Source of the DNA: UBA1402 sp964488495
GTDB taxonomy: Bacteria; Bacteroidota; Bacteroidia; Bacteroidales; UBA1402
Assembly: GCA_964488495.1 (NCBI GenBank)
Contig: CAZAUQ010000002.1
Coordinates: 1 to 64,000 of the forward strand
Direction of reading: 5' to 3'
Length of the DNA: 64,000 nt
The notes under the pieces are model-generated. The model saw only the letters and a program-made list of their open reading frames with translations, was not told the DNA's origin and searched no databases. Of this stretch, positions 34,681 through 43,467 are shown piece by piece (position 1 is the stretch's first letter; the number at the start of each line of letters is the position of its first letter). The position numbers were made by a program, and so were the translations under genes.

Positions 34681-36534
34681 TTATTCCAACTCAAGGTTTA
34701 ATTTTTGTTTCAGGTTTTGCAGGTTCGGATTCTTTTTGATCATTTCTTCCAACTGATCCTGAGAGCTTAAGGGCTTTTTTAACTCATTCTCTTCACTGAT
34801 TCGCAACTGCATATGCACTTTGCCGTTTTGTAAATCCTCTTGCAAGCGGTTTTCTATTTCTCCCCGAATGGCTTCGAGTCGTTGAGCGGTCAATGGATGG
34901 AATACCACCACTTCAAAATCACTTTTGTTCAGCAAACGAGGTTTGCAGGCCTGCATGGAGTTCAATAAATAAGGATCTTCCCTCAGTGTGCCGGCAAAAC
35001 GAAGCCAGGCCTTAATCAGGTCCTTTTCGTCAAAATGTTCTTCAGCCTTTACGACTTCTTTTTTGGCTGCCTCCTCGTTTTGAATTTCTTCTGCTTGCAT
35101 TTTACGACGGCGTATGGAAGTAGTCAGGCCTGGCAAGGCTCTTTCTTTAGCTGCCCCGGTGGTGGAATTTTGATTATTAGGGGCGGGTTCAGGCTGTGCC
35201 GATTGCTGATACTTTACAGCCTCTTTGTCGGGCTCCCTGCTGCTGGATTGAGGAATTGTTTGGAGTGCCGGATTGGCCTGAGAGGTGGCATTTGTCTGTT
35301 TGGCCGGCATTGATTGAGTTGTTGGCACAGACAGAAGGGGAGTAGTTGTCTGAGTTTTCGCTTCAACCCTGGGAAGGGGATTGTTTTCGGCTTTAGCCGC
35401 TGCGAGTTTATCGGTTTTCAGGTCGTCCTGTTTTTTTTTTGCTTCGCCAGTCAGGCAAAGTTGAATCAGGCAAAGTTCCACCAACAGGCGCTTGTTTTTG
35501 CTTTGATTATACTGCAGGCTGCATTCATTACTCAGTTTAAGAGCTCTGAACAGAAAGCCCATACTGCATTCTTCAGCTTGTTTTTTGTATTTGACACGCA
35601 CACTCTCAGCTTGCTCCAGCAGACTTATGCTTCGGGAATCTTTTGAAACCATCAGATCTCTGAAATGAGAAGCCAGGCCATTGATGAAATGCATGCCTTC
35701 AAAGCCCAGGTTCAAAATCTGATCAAACAACAGCAATGCCTCTGTAGTGTTTTCGTTCAAAAAAGCCTCAACCAGCCTGAAATAAAAATCGTAATCCAGT
35801 ATATTCAGATTATCGATGACATGCTGATATGTAATTTTACCTTCACCGTAACTGCAAACCTGGTCAAAAATTGAGAGGGCATCGCGCATGCCACCGTCTG
35901 ATTTCAGGGCAATAGCGTTCAGGGCTTCAGGTACTGTTTCGATTCCTTCTGAGTCGGCAACATACTGCAGATAGGCGCTGATGTCGTTGATGCTGATGCG
36001 GTGAAAATCGTAAATTTGACAACGGGAGAGTATAGTAGGTATAATTTTATGCTTTTCGGTGGTTGCCAGAATAAAAACAGCATGAGCGGGGGGCTCTTCC
36101 AGAGTTTTGAGGAAGGCGTTAAACGCACTGGAAGAGAGCATGTGTACTTCGTCGATAATGTAAACCTTGTATTTACCCAGTTGTGGCGGAATGCGCACTT
36201 GTTCGGTCAGGGAACGGATGTCGTCCACCGAATTATTGGAGGCGGCATCCAGTTCGTGAATGTTATATGAACGCTGCTCGTTGAAAGAAACGCAGGATTC
36301 GCATTTATTGCAGGCTTCTCCCTGGTTGTTGGGATGAAAGCAATTGATGGCCTTTGCAAAAATTCTGGCGCAGGTGGTTTTACCAACTCCTCTGGGGCCG
36401 CAAAACAAATAGGCATGAGCCAGTTGCTTGTTTTTGATGGCATTTTGGAGAGTTGTAGTAAGGGCGCTCTGTCCGACGACCGATTTAAAGTTGTCCGGAC
36501 GGTATTTTCGTGCTGAAACCAAATAATTTTCCAT
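34681..36534 (-). CDS. dnaX: DNA polymerase III subunit gamma/tau
   Basis: Clamp-loader ATPase of the replisome, 617 residues. Walker A GPRGVGKTTCARIF is near 41-54, the zinc module Cys cluster is in EACNKCESC, Walker B IDEVHMLSS follows, and the lid/oligomerisation domains end near 365. A Gln/Pro/Asn-rich linker (about 385-480) leads to the tau-specific C-terminal domain. An A10 run at 35440-35431 (codons GCA AAA AAA AAA) lies exactly at the end of domain III; a one-base slip either way stops within eight codons, which would yield a gamma-like 371-375 residue product. Start at ATG 36534 (MENYLVSARKYRP) follows the -7 box at 36562-36569. Confidence 0.96.
   Translation of the reverse strand: MENYLVSARKYRPDNFKSVVGQSALTTTLQNAIKNKQLAHAYLFCGPRGVGKTTCARIFAKAINCFHPNNQGEACNKCESCVSFNEQRSYNIHELDAASNNSVDDIRSLTEQVRIPPQLGKYKVYIIDEVHMLSSSAFNAFLKTLEEPPAHAVFILATTEKHKIIPTILSRCQIYDFHRISINDISAYLQYVADSEGIETVPEALNAIALKSDGGMRDALSIFDQVCSYGEGKITYQHVIDNLNILDYDFYFRLVEAFLNENTTEALLLFDQILNLGFEGMHFINGLASHFRDLMVSKDSRSISLLEQAESVRVKYKKQAEECSMGFLFRALKLSNECSLQYNQSKNKRLLVELCLIQLCLTGEAKKKQDDLKTDKLAAAKAENNPLPRVEAKTQTTTPLLSVPTTQSMPAKQTNATSQANPALQTIPQSSSREPDKEAVKYQQSAQPEPAPNNQNSTTGAAKERALPGLTTSIRRRKMQAEEIQNEEAAKKEVVKAEEHFDEKDLIKAWLRFAGTLREDPYLLNSMQACKPRLLNKSDFEVVVFHPLTAQRLEAIRGEIENRLQEDLQNGKVHMQLRISEENELKKPLSSQDQLEEMIKKNPNLQNLKQKLNLELE
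35431..35440 (-). other. A10 homopolymer in dnaX, candidate slippage site
   Basis: Ten consecutive T on the plus strand (A10 in the mRNA), spanning the last base of Ala365 and three Lys codons. With one extra A the frame reads T-G-R-P-E-N-R-stop (TAA at 35410-35408); with one A fewer it reads N-R-T-T-stop (TGA). Both give truncated clamp-loader subunits of about 371-375 residues. Confidence 0.55.
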
Positions 36535-36561
36535 ACTAATTTTGCTACTGGCTAAGTTGGA

Positions 36562-36569
36562 CAAAGATA
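36562..36569 (-). promoter_or_regulatory. -7 promoter box for dnaX
   Basis: Minus-strand TATCTTTG, an exact TAnnTTTG match, 27 bases before ATG 36534; it overlaps the rejected start at 36564. Confidence 0.55.
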
Positions 36570-36624
36570 CATAAGGCTTTTTTAAAAAGGAAGTTCCTGC
36601 AGCGATTTTTCATTCCGAATATTC

Positions 36625-36654
36625 TTGGGCATCCGGATAATTCTAGTAATTTTG
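36625..36654 (+). promoter_or_regulatory. promoter (-33 and -7) for the DivIC-type operon
   Basis: TTG at 36625-36627, 19 bases, then TAATTTTG at 36647-36654, matching the Bacteroidota -33/-7 spacing; 20 bases before ATG 36675. Confidence 0.6.
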
Positions 36655-36674
36655 TCCAGTTCATAAATCCACTT

Positions 36675-36974
36675 ATGCGCAAGATTTTAGCGTTTTACGA
36701 AAAGATTAAGCCGTATTTGAACAAATACCTGATCGTGTTGATTTTGTTCGGTGTACTGATTGTGTTCATTGATGAGCACAACCTGATCAGGCGCATGCAA
36801 TACGACCGCAAAATCAGAGATTTGCGCAAAGAAATACGACGCTACGAAAAAGAAAGAGATCATGCCCTGGAACAGCTTAAGGATTTAAGAACCGGCAGCG
36901 AAGAACTGGAGAAAATTGCCCGTGAGCGCTACCTGATGAAAAAAGACAACGAAGAAATTTTTTTACTGGAATAA
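36675..36974 (+). CDS. septum formation initiator family protein (FtsB/DivIC-like)
   Basis: A 99-residue bitopic membrane protein: short cytoplasmic start, one transmembrane helix at about 17-32 (YLIVLILFGVLIVFID), then a periplasmic coiled coil (about 42-75) and a short end with the family pattern ELEKIARERYLMKKDNEEIF. FtsB/DivIC proteins pair with FtsL and FtsQ to control septal wall synthesis. The next gene starts one base after its stop, so the two are almost certainly cotranscribed. Confidence 0.9.
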   Translation: MRKILAFYEKIKPYLNKYLIVLILFGVLIVFIDEHNLIRRMQYDRKIRDLRKEIRRYEKERDHALEQLKDLRTGSEELEKIARERYLMKKDNEEIFLLE

Positions 36975-36975
36975 C

Positions 36976-37320
36976 ATGTCCAAAAATTTACTAAAAGATG
37001 GATTATTTATCGTGGCCGCGGTGCTGATCCTGATTTCCTCTGTTTTAGTAATGGAGCAATACGAATGGGCCAGATATAGTTTTGCAGCCGGAGTGGTCCT
37101 GTACATTGCCCATCGAGCCATCACAGCCTACAGAGGCAATGATTTCAGGCTTAAGCGACTTAACAGAATGTTTGCTTTCAATGCCATCGTTTTTATGCTC
37201 GCTGTCTATCTGATGTTCAAAGACAGCAAATCCTGGGTGGCTATCTTGTTGATAGTGGCTGTGGTTGAATTGTATGTGGCATTTCGTTCAGCCTCCTACA
37301 AGAAAGAAAACGAGCAATAA
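36976..37320 (+). CDS. small four-helix membrane protein of unknown function
   Basis: A 114-residue protein with four hydrophobic segments (about 9-26, 32-48, 67-82 and 86-104), separated by a basic cytoplasmic loop (AYRGNDFRLKRLNR). I do not recognise a named family. It starts one base after the divisome gene stop and ends one base before the tRNA methyltransferase start, so it is the middle gene of a tight three-gene operon. Its position suggests a link to the divisome or envelope, but nothing in its sequence proves it. Confidence 0.75.
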   Translation: MSKNLLKDGLFIVAAVLILISSVLVMEQYEWARYSFAAGVVLYIAHRAITAYRGNDFRLKRLNRMFAFNAIVFMLAVYLMFKDSKSWVAILLIVAVVELYVAFRSASYKKENEQ

Positions 37321-37321
37321 T

Positions 37322-38059
37322 ATGTCGTCCTCCTCTTTCCGTTTCAAGCAATTTGAGGTTTTTCACGACCGTTGTGCCATGAAAGTGGGTATGGACGGAG
37401 TGCTCCTGGGAGCTTGGGCAAAACCTGCTGCAGAACTTATTGAAGCATCCGGCTTAAGGATACTGGATGTAGGCAGCGGTTCCGGTTTGATTGCGTTGAT
37501 GATGGCTCAGCGTTTCCCTTCATCTTCGGTTTTTGGTATAGAAAAAGACATTCAGGCGGCATTGCAGGCTCAGGAAAATGTCGCCCACAGTCCCTGGTCT
37601 GAAAGAATACAAATTATTCAGGGATCTTTCCCCGAAAGCATCAACGGCAATTTTGTTCCCGAAGAGCAACAATTCGACCTGATTGTTTCCAATCCTCCCT
37701 ATTACAGGAATGGCCTGAAAGGCAGCATATATACGCGCAATCTGGCCCGCCATGGTGACAAATTAAGCTTTGAACAATTGACGATGAGCGCTGCCGGCCT
37801 CCTGAGCGAGCAAGGGATCTTTGCACTTATCGTACCTGCCGAAGCCGCAGAATTAATGGAAGAACTCTGCTGGGGGCAGAGACTTTACCTGACAAACATC
37901 TGTCAAATTTCACATCGTCAGGGTAAAGAGCCAAAGCGTTGCCTTATGGCTTTTGCAAAATCCAGAGCGGATATTTGTCGTCAGGAATTGCAAATCGAAG
38001 ACAGAAAAGGTGAATATACTCCTGAGTTCAAGGCGTTAACCTCCGATTTTTATCTATAA
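37322..38059 (+). CDS. tRNA1(Val) (adenine(37)-N6)-methyltransferase-like protein
   Basis: A SAM-dependent N6-adenine methyltransferase of 245 residues: opening FRFKQFEVFHDRCAMKVGMDGVLLGAWA (the TrmN6/YfiC signature, here in residues 5-32), SAM loop ILDVGSGSGLIALMM, and the catalytic NPPY motif in DLIVSNPPYYRNG. The E. coli homologue methylates A37 of valine tRNA; the exact tRNA target here is inferred. Start at ATG 37322 rather than the earlier in-frame codon at 37265, which would overlap the previous gene by 56 bases. It is the last gene of the divisome operon. Confidence 0.9.
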   Translation: MSSSSFRFKQFEVFHDRCAMKVGMDGVLLGAWAKPAAELIEASGLRILDVGSGSGLIALMMAQRFPSSSVFGIEKDIQAALQAQENVAHSPWSERIQIIQGSFPESINGNFVPEEQQFDLIVSNPPYYRNGLKGSIYTRNLARHGDKLSFEQLTMSAAGLLSEQGIFALIVPAEAAELMEELCWGQRLYLTNICQISHRQGKEPKRCLMAFAKSRADICRQELQIEDRKGEYTPEFKALTSDFYL

Positions 38060-38088
38060 AACCCTTTTCATAGTACAATTTTTTAATG

Positions 38089-38096
38089 TACCTTTG
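38089..38096 (+). promoter_or_regulatory. -7 promoter box for ileS
   Basis: TACCTTTG, an exact TAnnTTTG match, 29 bases before ATG 38126. Confidence 0.5.
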
Positions 38097-38125
38097 CGCC
38101 CTTAATTAGGATAACGAACGCGAAG

Positions 38126-41100
38126 ATGTCAAAAAAATTTGCTGAGTATACTGAATTCGATTTGTCGGTTATCAACAAATCGATGTTGGAAAAATGGGAA
38201 TCAAATAATCTTTTTCGGAAAAGTACGACTTTGAGAGAAGGAGGACCGTCTTTTGTTTTTTACGAAGGACCCCCCTCGGCCAATGGAATGCCCGGAATAC
38301 ACCATGTAATGGCCAGGACTATTAAAGATATTTTTTGCCGTTACAAAACCATGAAAGGCTTTGAGGTAAAGCGCAAAGCCGGTTGGGACACCCACGGCCT
38401 TCCGGTGGAACTGGGAGTGGAAAAAGCCTTGGGAATTACCAAAGAAGATATTGGCAAAAATATTTCTGTGATCGACTACAATGCTGCTTGCCGTAAGGAC
38501 GTGATGAAATACACCCGCGAATGGGAAGACCTTACCCGACGGATGGGTTATTGGGTTGATATGTCCGATCCCTACATTACCTATGACAATCGTTATATTG
38601 AAACGCTGTGGTACCTTCTTAAGGAGTTATACAAAAAAGGCTTGCTCTACAAGGGTTACACTATACAACCTTATTCTCCTGCCGCCGGTTCAGGGCTGAG
38701 TACCCATGAATTGAATCAGCCCGGCTGCTACAGGGACGTTAAAGATACTACCTGTGTGGCTCAATTCAGAATAAAAAATCCACGTCCTGAATGGAGTCAG
38801 CACGGAGATGCCTTTTTCCTGGCCTGGACCACAACTCCCTGGACTTTGCCCTCCAATACGGCTCTTTGTGTGGGCCCGGCTATCAACTATGTAGCAGTGC
38901 AAAGTTATAATTTTTACACAGGCCAACCGGCCACGTATATCTTAGCCAAAGAATTACTGAATGCTCATTTCAATCCCAAGGCCGCAAGTCTGCCAATGGA
39001 CCATTACCAGGCGGGAGAAAAGAGTATTCCTTACAAAGTGTTGGCACAGGAATACAAAGGAGATGAATTGCTGGGTATACAATACGAGCAATTAATTCCC
39101 TGGATCAATCCCGGAGGAAAGGCATTTGAGGTCATCAGTGGTGACTATGTCTCCACCGAAGACGGTACCGGCATTGTACACATTGCCCCTACTTTTGGAG
39201 CTGACGACCAGTTTGTGGCAAAAAAATTCAACATTAGCCCTCTCTTATTAATTGATAAAGACGGTAATACTCGTCCCATGGTGGACATGAGCGGTAAATT
39301 TTTCAGGTTGGAAGATCTCGATCCTGCCTTCGTCAGTAGCAATATAAATGTAGAAAAATACGCACCTTACGCAGGTCGTTATGTCAAGAACGAATATATA
39401 CCTGAAGCCTCCGAAAACGAAGCTAATCTGGATGTAGATCTTTGTGTGATGCTAAAGCAGGAGAACCGTGTATTTAAAATTGAAAAGCAGGTTCACAATT
39501 ATCCTCATTGCTGGCGCACAGACAAGCCCATTCTTTATTATCCCATGGACAGCTGGTTTATAAAATCGACTGCCTGTCGCGAACAAATGATTGCCCTCAA
39601 CCAGACCATATTGTGGAAACCTGGCTCGACAGGTACCGGTCGTTTTGGCAAATGGCTGGAGAATCTGCAGGATTGGAACCTCTCACGTAGCCGCTTCTGG
39701 GGTACACCTCTACCCATTTGGCGTACTGAAGACGGAAGCGAAGAGCTTTGTATTGGATCGATAGCCGAGTTGTACGAAGAGATAGAGAAAGCAGTCAGAC
39801 TGGGATTCATGAAAGAAAATCCTTATAAGGATTTTATTCCTGGTCTGTATACGGCCCAAAATTATTCGGTAGAGAAAATAGATCTGCATCGTCCTTATGT
39901 GGATGAAATTGTGCTGGTTTCTCCTTCGGGAAAAGTCATGAAACGTGAACCTGACCTGATTGATGTCTGGTTTGATTCCGGGGCCATGCCTTATGCCCAA
40001 ATTCATTACCCCTTCGAAAACAAAGAAGCCTTTGATTCAGGTCAATGTTATCCTGCCGACTTCATTGCAGAGGGGGTAGACCAGACCCGTGGATGGTTTT
40101 TCACCCTGCACGCCCTGGCGGTTATGCTCTTTAATTCTGTTGCCTTTAAAAGTGTGGTTTCCAATGGTTTGGTTCTCGACAAGAACGGCAACAAAATGTC
40201 CAAACGTCTGGGTAACGCCGTAGATCCTTTCGGTACTATCGAAAAATACGGCTCGGATCCTCTGCGCTGGTACATGATTACCAACGCCTCTCCCTGGGAT
40301 AATTTGAAATTTGATGAAGAAGGCATAGAGGAAGTTAGAAGGAAGTTTTTTGGCACTCTGTACAATACTTATTCTTTCTTTGTTTTGTATGCCAACGTAG
40401 ATGGTTTCGACAATCAGGCAGCACAAATTCCTTTGCAGGAAAGACCGGAAATTGATCGTTGGATTCTTTCACAGCTGAATAGCCTGATTCGCGATACAGA
40501 TCAGTACTATAACGACTACGAAGCCACAAAATCGGGACGCGCAATAGCGGACTTCGTAGGGGAAAATTTGAGTAACTGGTACGTTCGTCTCAACCGTAAA
40601 CGCTTTTGGGGCGGGGGATATTCCAAAGATAAACTTTCGGCTTATCAGACTTTGTATACTTGTCTGGAAGCCGTATCCCGCCTGATGGCTCCCATTGCTC
40701 CTTTTTACGCAGACCGACTGTTTCTGGATCTAAACGCCGTCGCAAAAGGAGAGCCCTGTGAATCTGTTCACCTGGCCGATTATCCACAATGTGATTACGA
40801 AGCTATAGATACCGATCTGGAGAACCGTATGCAGATGGCTCAGCAAATATCATCCATGGTGTTGGCACTGAGACGCAAAGTGAATATCAGGGTCAGGCAA
40901 CCCCTGCAGACTATCATGATTCCTGCTTTGGATGCTGCCCAGAAAACAGCTATCGAAGCAGTTCGGGAGCTCATTCTAAATGAGGTCAACGTGAAGGATT
41001 TAAAGTTCATAGATACTGCCGGAGGCTTGTTGATTAAGCGCATCAAACCCGATTTTAAAAAGCTGGGTCCTAAATGCGGAAAAAACATGAAGCTGGCCGC

Positions 41101-41554
41101 CAGGATTTTGAGCGAAATGCAACAAGATGCCATTGCCTTATTTGAACAAAAAGGCTATTGTATACTAGAACTGGAAGGTCAGAATCTGCGTGTTGAAGCC
41201 AACGATGTGGAAATTCTCTCGGAAGATATCCCCGGTTGGCTGATGGCCAACGAAGGACGTCTTACAGTAGCCCTCGATGTCAGTATTACCGAAGAATTGA
41301 AGAGGGAAGGTCTGGCCCGCGAACTGGTAAATCGAATACAGAATCTGCGCAAAGCTCAGAATTTTGAGATAACCGACCGCATTCATATTCTTATTGAAAA
41401 GCATCCGGCTTTTGCAGGAACCATGGAAGATTGGGGAGAATATATCTCTGCTCAGACCTTAGGTTTAAGTTTGCGACAAGTCGATTTGATCGAGGATGGA
41501 ACAGAATTAGACATGGATGAGTTATCCTTAAAAATAAAAGTTTTAAAAGCGTAA
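38126..41554 (+). CDS. ileS: isoleucyl-tRNA synthetase
   Basis: Charges tRNA-Ile. The 1142 residues are long for a bacterial IleS (about 940 in E. coli) but normal for the eukaryote-like type found in Bacteroidota. The HIGH-type motif is in GMPGIHHVMAR near 55-63, the CP1 editing domain (TTPWTLPSNTALCVG, then GTGIVHIAPTFGADD) is complete, and KMSKR lies at 690-694. The anticodon-binding and C-terminal extension follow. This type is often naturally mupirocin-tolerant, a general family statement not tested here. The DksA-like gene follows after a weak terminator and a new promoter. Confidence 0.97.
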   Translation: MSKKFAEYTEFDLSVINKSMLEKWESNNLFRKSTTLREGGPSFVFYEGPPSANGMPGIHHVMARTIKDIFCRYKTMKGFEVKRKAGWDTHGLPVELGVEKALGITKEDIGKNISVIDYNAACRKDVMKYTREWEDLTRRMGYWVDMSDPYITYDNRYIETLWYLLKELYKKGLLYKGYTIQPYSPAAGSGLSTHELNQPGCYRDVKDTTCVAQFRIKNPRPEWSQHGDAFFLAWTTTPWTLPSNTALCVGPAINYVAVQSYNFYTGQPATYILAKELLNAHFNPKAASLPMDHYQAGEKSIPYKVLAQEYKGDELLGIQYEQLIPWINPGGKAFEVISGDYVSTEDGTGIVHIAPTFGADDQFVAKKFNISPLLLIDKDGNTRPMVDMSGKFFRLEDLDPAFVSSNINVEKYAPYAGRYVKNEYIPEASENEANLDVDLCVMLKQENRVFKIEKQVHNYPHCWRTDKPILYYPMDSWFIKSTACREQMIALNQTILWKPGSTGTGRFGKWLENLQDWNLSRSRFWGTPLPIWRTEDGSEELCIGSIAELYEEIEKAVRLGFMKENPYKDFIPGLYTAQNYSVEKIDLHRPYVDEIVLVSPSGKVMKREPDLIDVWFDSGAMPYAQIHYPFENKEAFDSGQCYPADFIAEGVDQTRGWFFTLHALAVMLFNSVAFKSVVSNGLVLDKNGNKMSKRLGNAVDPFGTIEKYGSDPLRWYMITNASPWDNLKFDEEGIEEVRRKFFGTLYNTYSFFVLYANVDGFDNQAAQIPLQERPEIDRWILSQLNSLIRDTDQYYNDYEATKSGRAIADFVGENLSNWYVRLNRKRFWGGGYSKDKLSAYQTLYTCLEAVSRLMAPIAPFYADRLFLDLNAVAKGEPCESVHLADYPQCDYEAIDTDLENRMQMAQQISSMVLALRRKVNIRVRQPLQTIMIPALDAAQKTAIEAVRELILNEVNVKDLKFIDTAGGLLIKRIKPDFKKLGPKCGKNMKLAARILSEMQQDAIALFEQKGYCILELEGQNLRVEANDVEILSEDIPGWLMANEGRLTVALDVSITEELKREGLARELVNRIQNLRKAQNFEITDRIHILIEKHPAFAGTMEDWGEYISAQTLGLSLRQVDLIEDGTELDMDELSLKIKVLKA

Positions 41555-41561
41555 TTTTTTT

Positions 41562-41582
41562 AAAAAGTCAGATACTTTTTTT
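41562..41582 (+). terminator. weak terminator after ileS
   Basis: AAAAAGT (41562-41568), loop CAGAT, ACTTTTT (41574-41580), followed by two more T. A 7 bp, almost all A-T stem, so termination may be partial. Confidence 0.35.
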
Positions 41583-41585
41583 CTA

Positions 41586-41616
41586 TTGATATCGATGTTT
41601 ATTTTTGCTATATTCG
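41586..41616 (+). promoter_or_regulatory. probable promoter for the DksA-like-lspA operon
   Basis: TTG at 41586-41588, 20 bases, then TATATTCG at 41609-41616, one mismatch from TAnnTTTG; 46 bases before ATG 41663. Confidence 0.4.
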
Positions 41617-41662
41617 CAGATTAAAATTCAAACAAGAGATTAACCATATAATACAAAATACC

Positions 41663-42040
41663 ATGTCGGAAATTATACGTTATTCAGATGCAGAACTGGA
41701 AGAATTTCGTCAACTGATTCAAAAAAAACTGGACAAGGCCAGGGATGAGTATGAACAATTAAAAGCTAGCATCAATAATATGGATGGTAATGACGTAACG
41801 GATACTTCTCCCATCTTCAAGGTTTTTGAAGAAGGTGCCAATACTTTGTTAAAAGAAGAAACCGGTCGTCTTGCCCAACGTCAGATGAAATTCATAGAAA
41901 ATCTGGAAGCAGCCTTGGTTCGTATTGAAAACAAAACCTACGGAATATGCAGGGAAACCGGGAAGCTCATTCCTAAAGAGCGCTTACGTGCGGTTCCACA
42001 TGCAACGCTGAGTATTGAAGCCAAAAATATTAAGTCTTAA
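41663..42040 (+). CDS. TraR/DksA family protein without a complete zinc finger
   Basis: A 125-residue protein with the DksA plan: an N-terminal coiled coil (about 10-85, ELEEFRQLIQKKLDKARDEY) and a C-terminal globular end (YGICRETGKLIPKERLRAVP). DksA proteins bind the RNA polymerase secondary channel with ppGpp. Classical members hold zinc with four Cys; here only the Cys in YGIC remains, with E/T/L/H in the other positions, so a zinc site is unlikely. The fold may still be kept. Coiled-coil tip residues D-A-x-x-R of E. coli DksA are not obvious (NMDGNDVTD is at the tip). lspA follows after three bases. Confidence 0.85.
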   Translation: MSEIIRYSDAELEEFRQLIQKKLDKARDEYEQLKASINNMDGNDVTDTSPIFKVFEEGANTLLKEETGRLAQRQMKFIENLEAALVRIENKTYGICRETGKLIPKERLRAVPHATLSIEAKNIKS

Positions 42041-42043
42041 AGG

Positions 42044-42697
42044 ATGGGAAAACTTTCCAAAGTATGGAAAGCGTTTATTCTAATTGCGATCATTCTAATT
42101 GTAGATCAAGCGGTTAAGGTATATATAAAAACGCACTTCCAGTTGCATGAAAGCATTCGTGTAGCCGATTGGTTTTATATATACTTTACCGAAAACAACG
42201 GTATGGCGTTTGGCTGGGAATTCTTTGACAAGATATTTTTAACCTTGTTCAGACTGATTGCTGCCGGCTTACTGATATGGTATATGGTTCACATCAGCCG
42301 GAAAAGACAATTCCCTACAGGTTATGTATTGAGTATCGCGCTTATCATTGCAGGCGCCCTGGGCAATGTGATCGATTGTGTGTTTTACGGTTTGATTTTT
42401 GATCACAGTTATGGACAGGTAGCCGGATTTTTTCCTGAGGGCGGCGGTTATGCCCCCGTCTTTTATGGCAAAGTGGTAGATATGCTTTTTTTCCCGTTGA
42501 TAGATACCACTTTACCTGATTGGCTGCCTTTTTGGGGTGGTCGTGATTTTTTGTTTTTCAGGCCTGTTTTTAATATTGCTGATGCCTCAATTACTACAGG
42601 TATCCTGATACTGTTGATTTTTTATCGCTCATATCTCGCCGAGGATACAGGAAAGAAAAGCAAGAAAAACAAGGCAGATTCTCCTCTCCCAAGCTGA
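42044..42697 (+). CDS. lspA: lipoprotein signal peptidase (signal peptidase II)
   Basis: An inner-membrane aspartic protease that removes signal peptides from prolipoproteins. The 217 residues carry four transmembrane helices and both catalytic aspartates, in GNVIDCVFYG and FNIADASITTG, plus the NNGMAFGW motif. It is longer than the 160-170 residues of Proteobacteria because of a loop between the third and fourth helices (GGGYAPVFYGKVVDML, and FWGGRDFLFFRP), as in other Bacteroidota. It precedes a lipoprotein gene by 11 bases, and many of its likely substrates are encoded in this window. Confidence 0.95.
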   Translation: MGKLSKVWKAFILIAIILIVDQAVKVYIKTHFQLHESIRVADWFYIYFTENNGMAFGWEFFDKIFLTLFRLIAAGLLIWYMVHISRKRQFPTGYVLSIALIIAGALGNVIDCVFYGLIFDHSYGQVAGFFPEGGGYAPVFYGKVVDMLFFPLIDTTLPDWLPFWGGRDFLFFRPVFNIADASITTGILILLIFYRSYLAEDTGKKSKKNKADSPLPS

Positions 42698-42708
42698 CCA
42701 TCGTGCTT

Positions 42709-43467
42709 ATGAAAAGCATTAAAGGTATACTGGATAAAGTACTGTTTTTTGGTTTGTCTGCTCTTATGCTGGCAGCCTGCAGACAAGAAGAAGGCAAGAT
42801 TCTTTCGCAAAATAAGATGGCGGCAGTGCTGACGGATGTTTATCTCACCGAAGCCATGCTGCAGAATATAGATAAAAAGAAAAAGACAGACTGGTCCAGG
42901 GGGCTGAAAGATGTTTTTTTTCAGGATCTGGCTTATAGAAGAATATTAGAAAAACACCATATCTCCGAAGAAGATTTTTATAATTCGGTGGCTCATTACA
43001 GCCAGCAATACAAGGTATATGCCAAAATATATGCTCAGGTGGAACTCAATTTGCAGGCTATCCAGGCAGAAGTAAACGAACGAGACAAGTTAGAGGCAAA
43101 ATTACGGGAATTGGCCCAGGAACAAGCTGCTTTAATTGATGCGCTCGATACAGCCTCTTATATCAAGTGGTTCGAAATATGGGCGGCAGACTCAGTTCGA
43201 ATTTCACCGGATACGCTGGTGTTTCATGCAGACTCTATGATTTTGTCTGACACCTCGGTGCTGCAAACAGATAACTTATCTTTATACCCCCTGAACTGTT
43301 TCAATTTATATAATACTTCTTTTTGGCCACAATCCTGTGTCCGGGATAGTAGCGAGTGGACAGTGGTTGATTTTGAGCCTGAAATTAAATCGGAAAAAGC
43401 ACTCCCGGGCTACAAAAACGCTAATAGATTGGATTTGAAAAAAACGATTAAGGAAGGCGAGAATTAG
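42709..43467 (+). CDS. DUF4296 lipoprotein
   Basis: A 252-residue lipoprotein: signal FFGLSALMLAAC, then a helical region of DUF4296 (AAVLTDVYLTEAMLQN, YRRILEKHHISEEDFYNSVAHY), which is the typical start of this Bacteroidota family. The rest contains a coiled coil (about 105-145) and a region with no recognisable domain. Function unknown. It follows lspA by 11 bases, the same order known from Bacteroides. Start is ATG 42709; a GTG at 42703 is less likely. Its last 20 bases overlap the convergent methyltransferase gene. Confidence 0.8.
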   Translation: MKSIKGILDKVLFFGLSALMLAACRQEEGKILSQNKMAAVLTDVYLTEAMLQNIDKKKKTDWSRGLKDVFFQDLAYRRILEKHHISEEDFYNSVAHYSQQYKVYAKIYAQVELNLQAIQAEVNERDKLEAKLRELAQEQAALIDALDTASYIKWFEIWAADSVRISPDTLVFHADSMILSDTSVLQTDNLSLYPLNCFNLYNTSFWPQSCVRDSSEWTVVDFEPEIKSEKALPGYKNANRLDLKKTIKEGEN

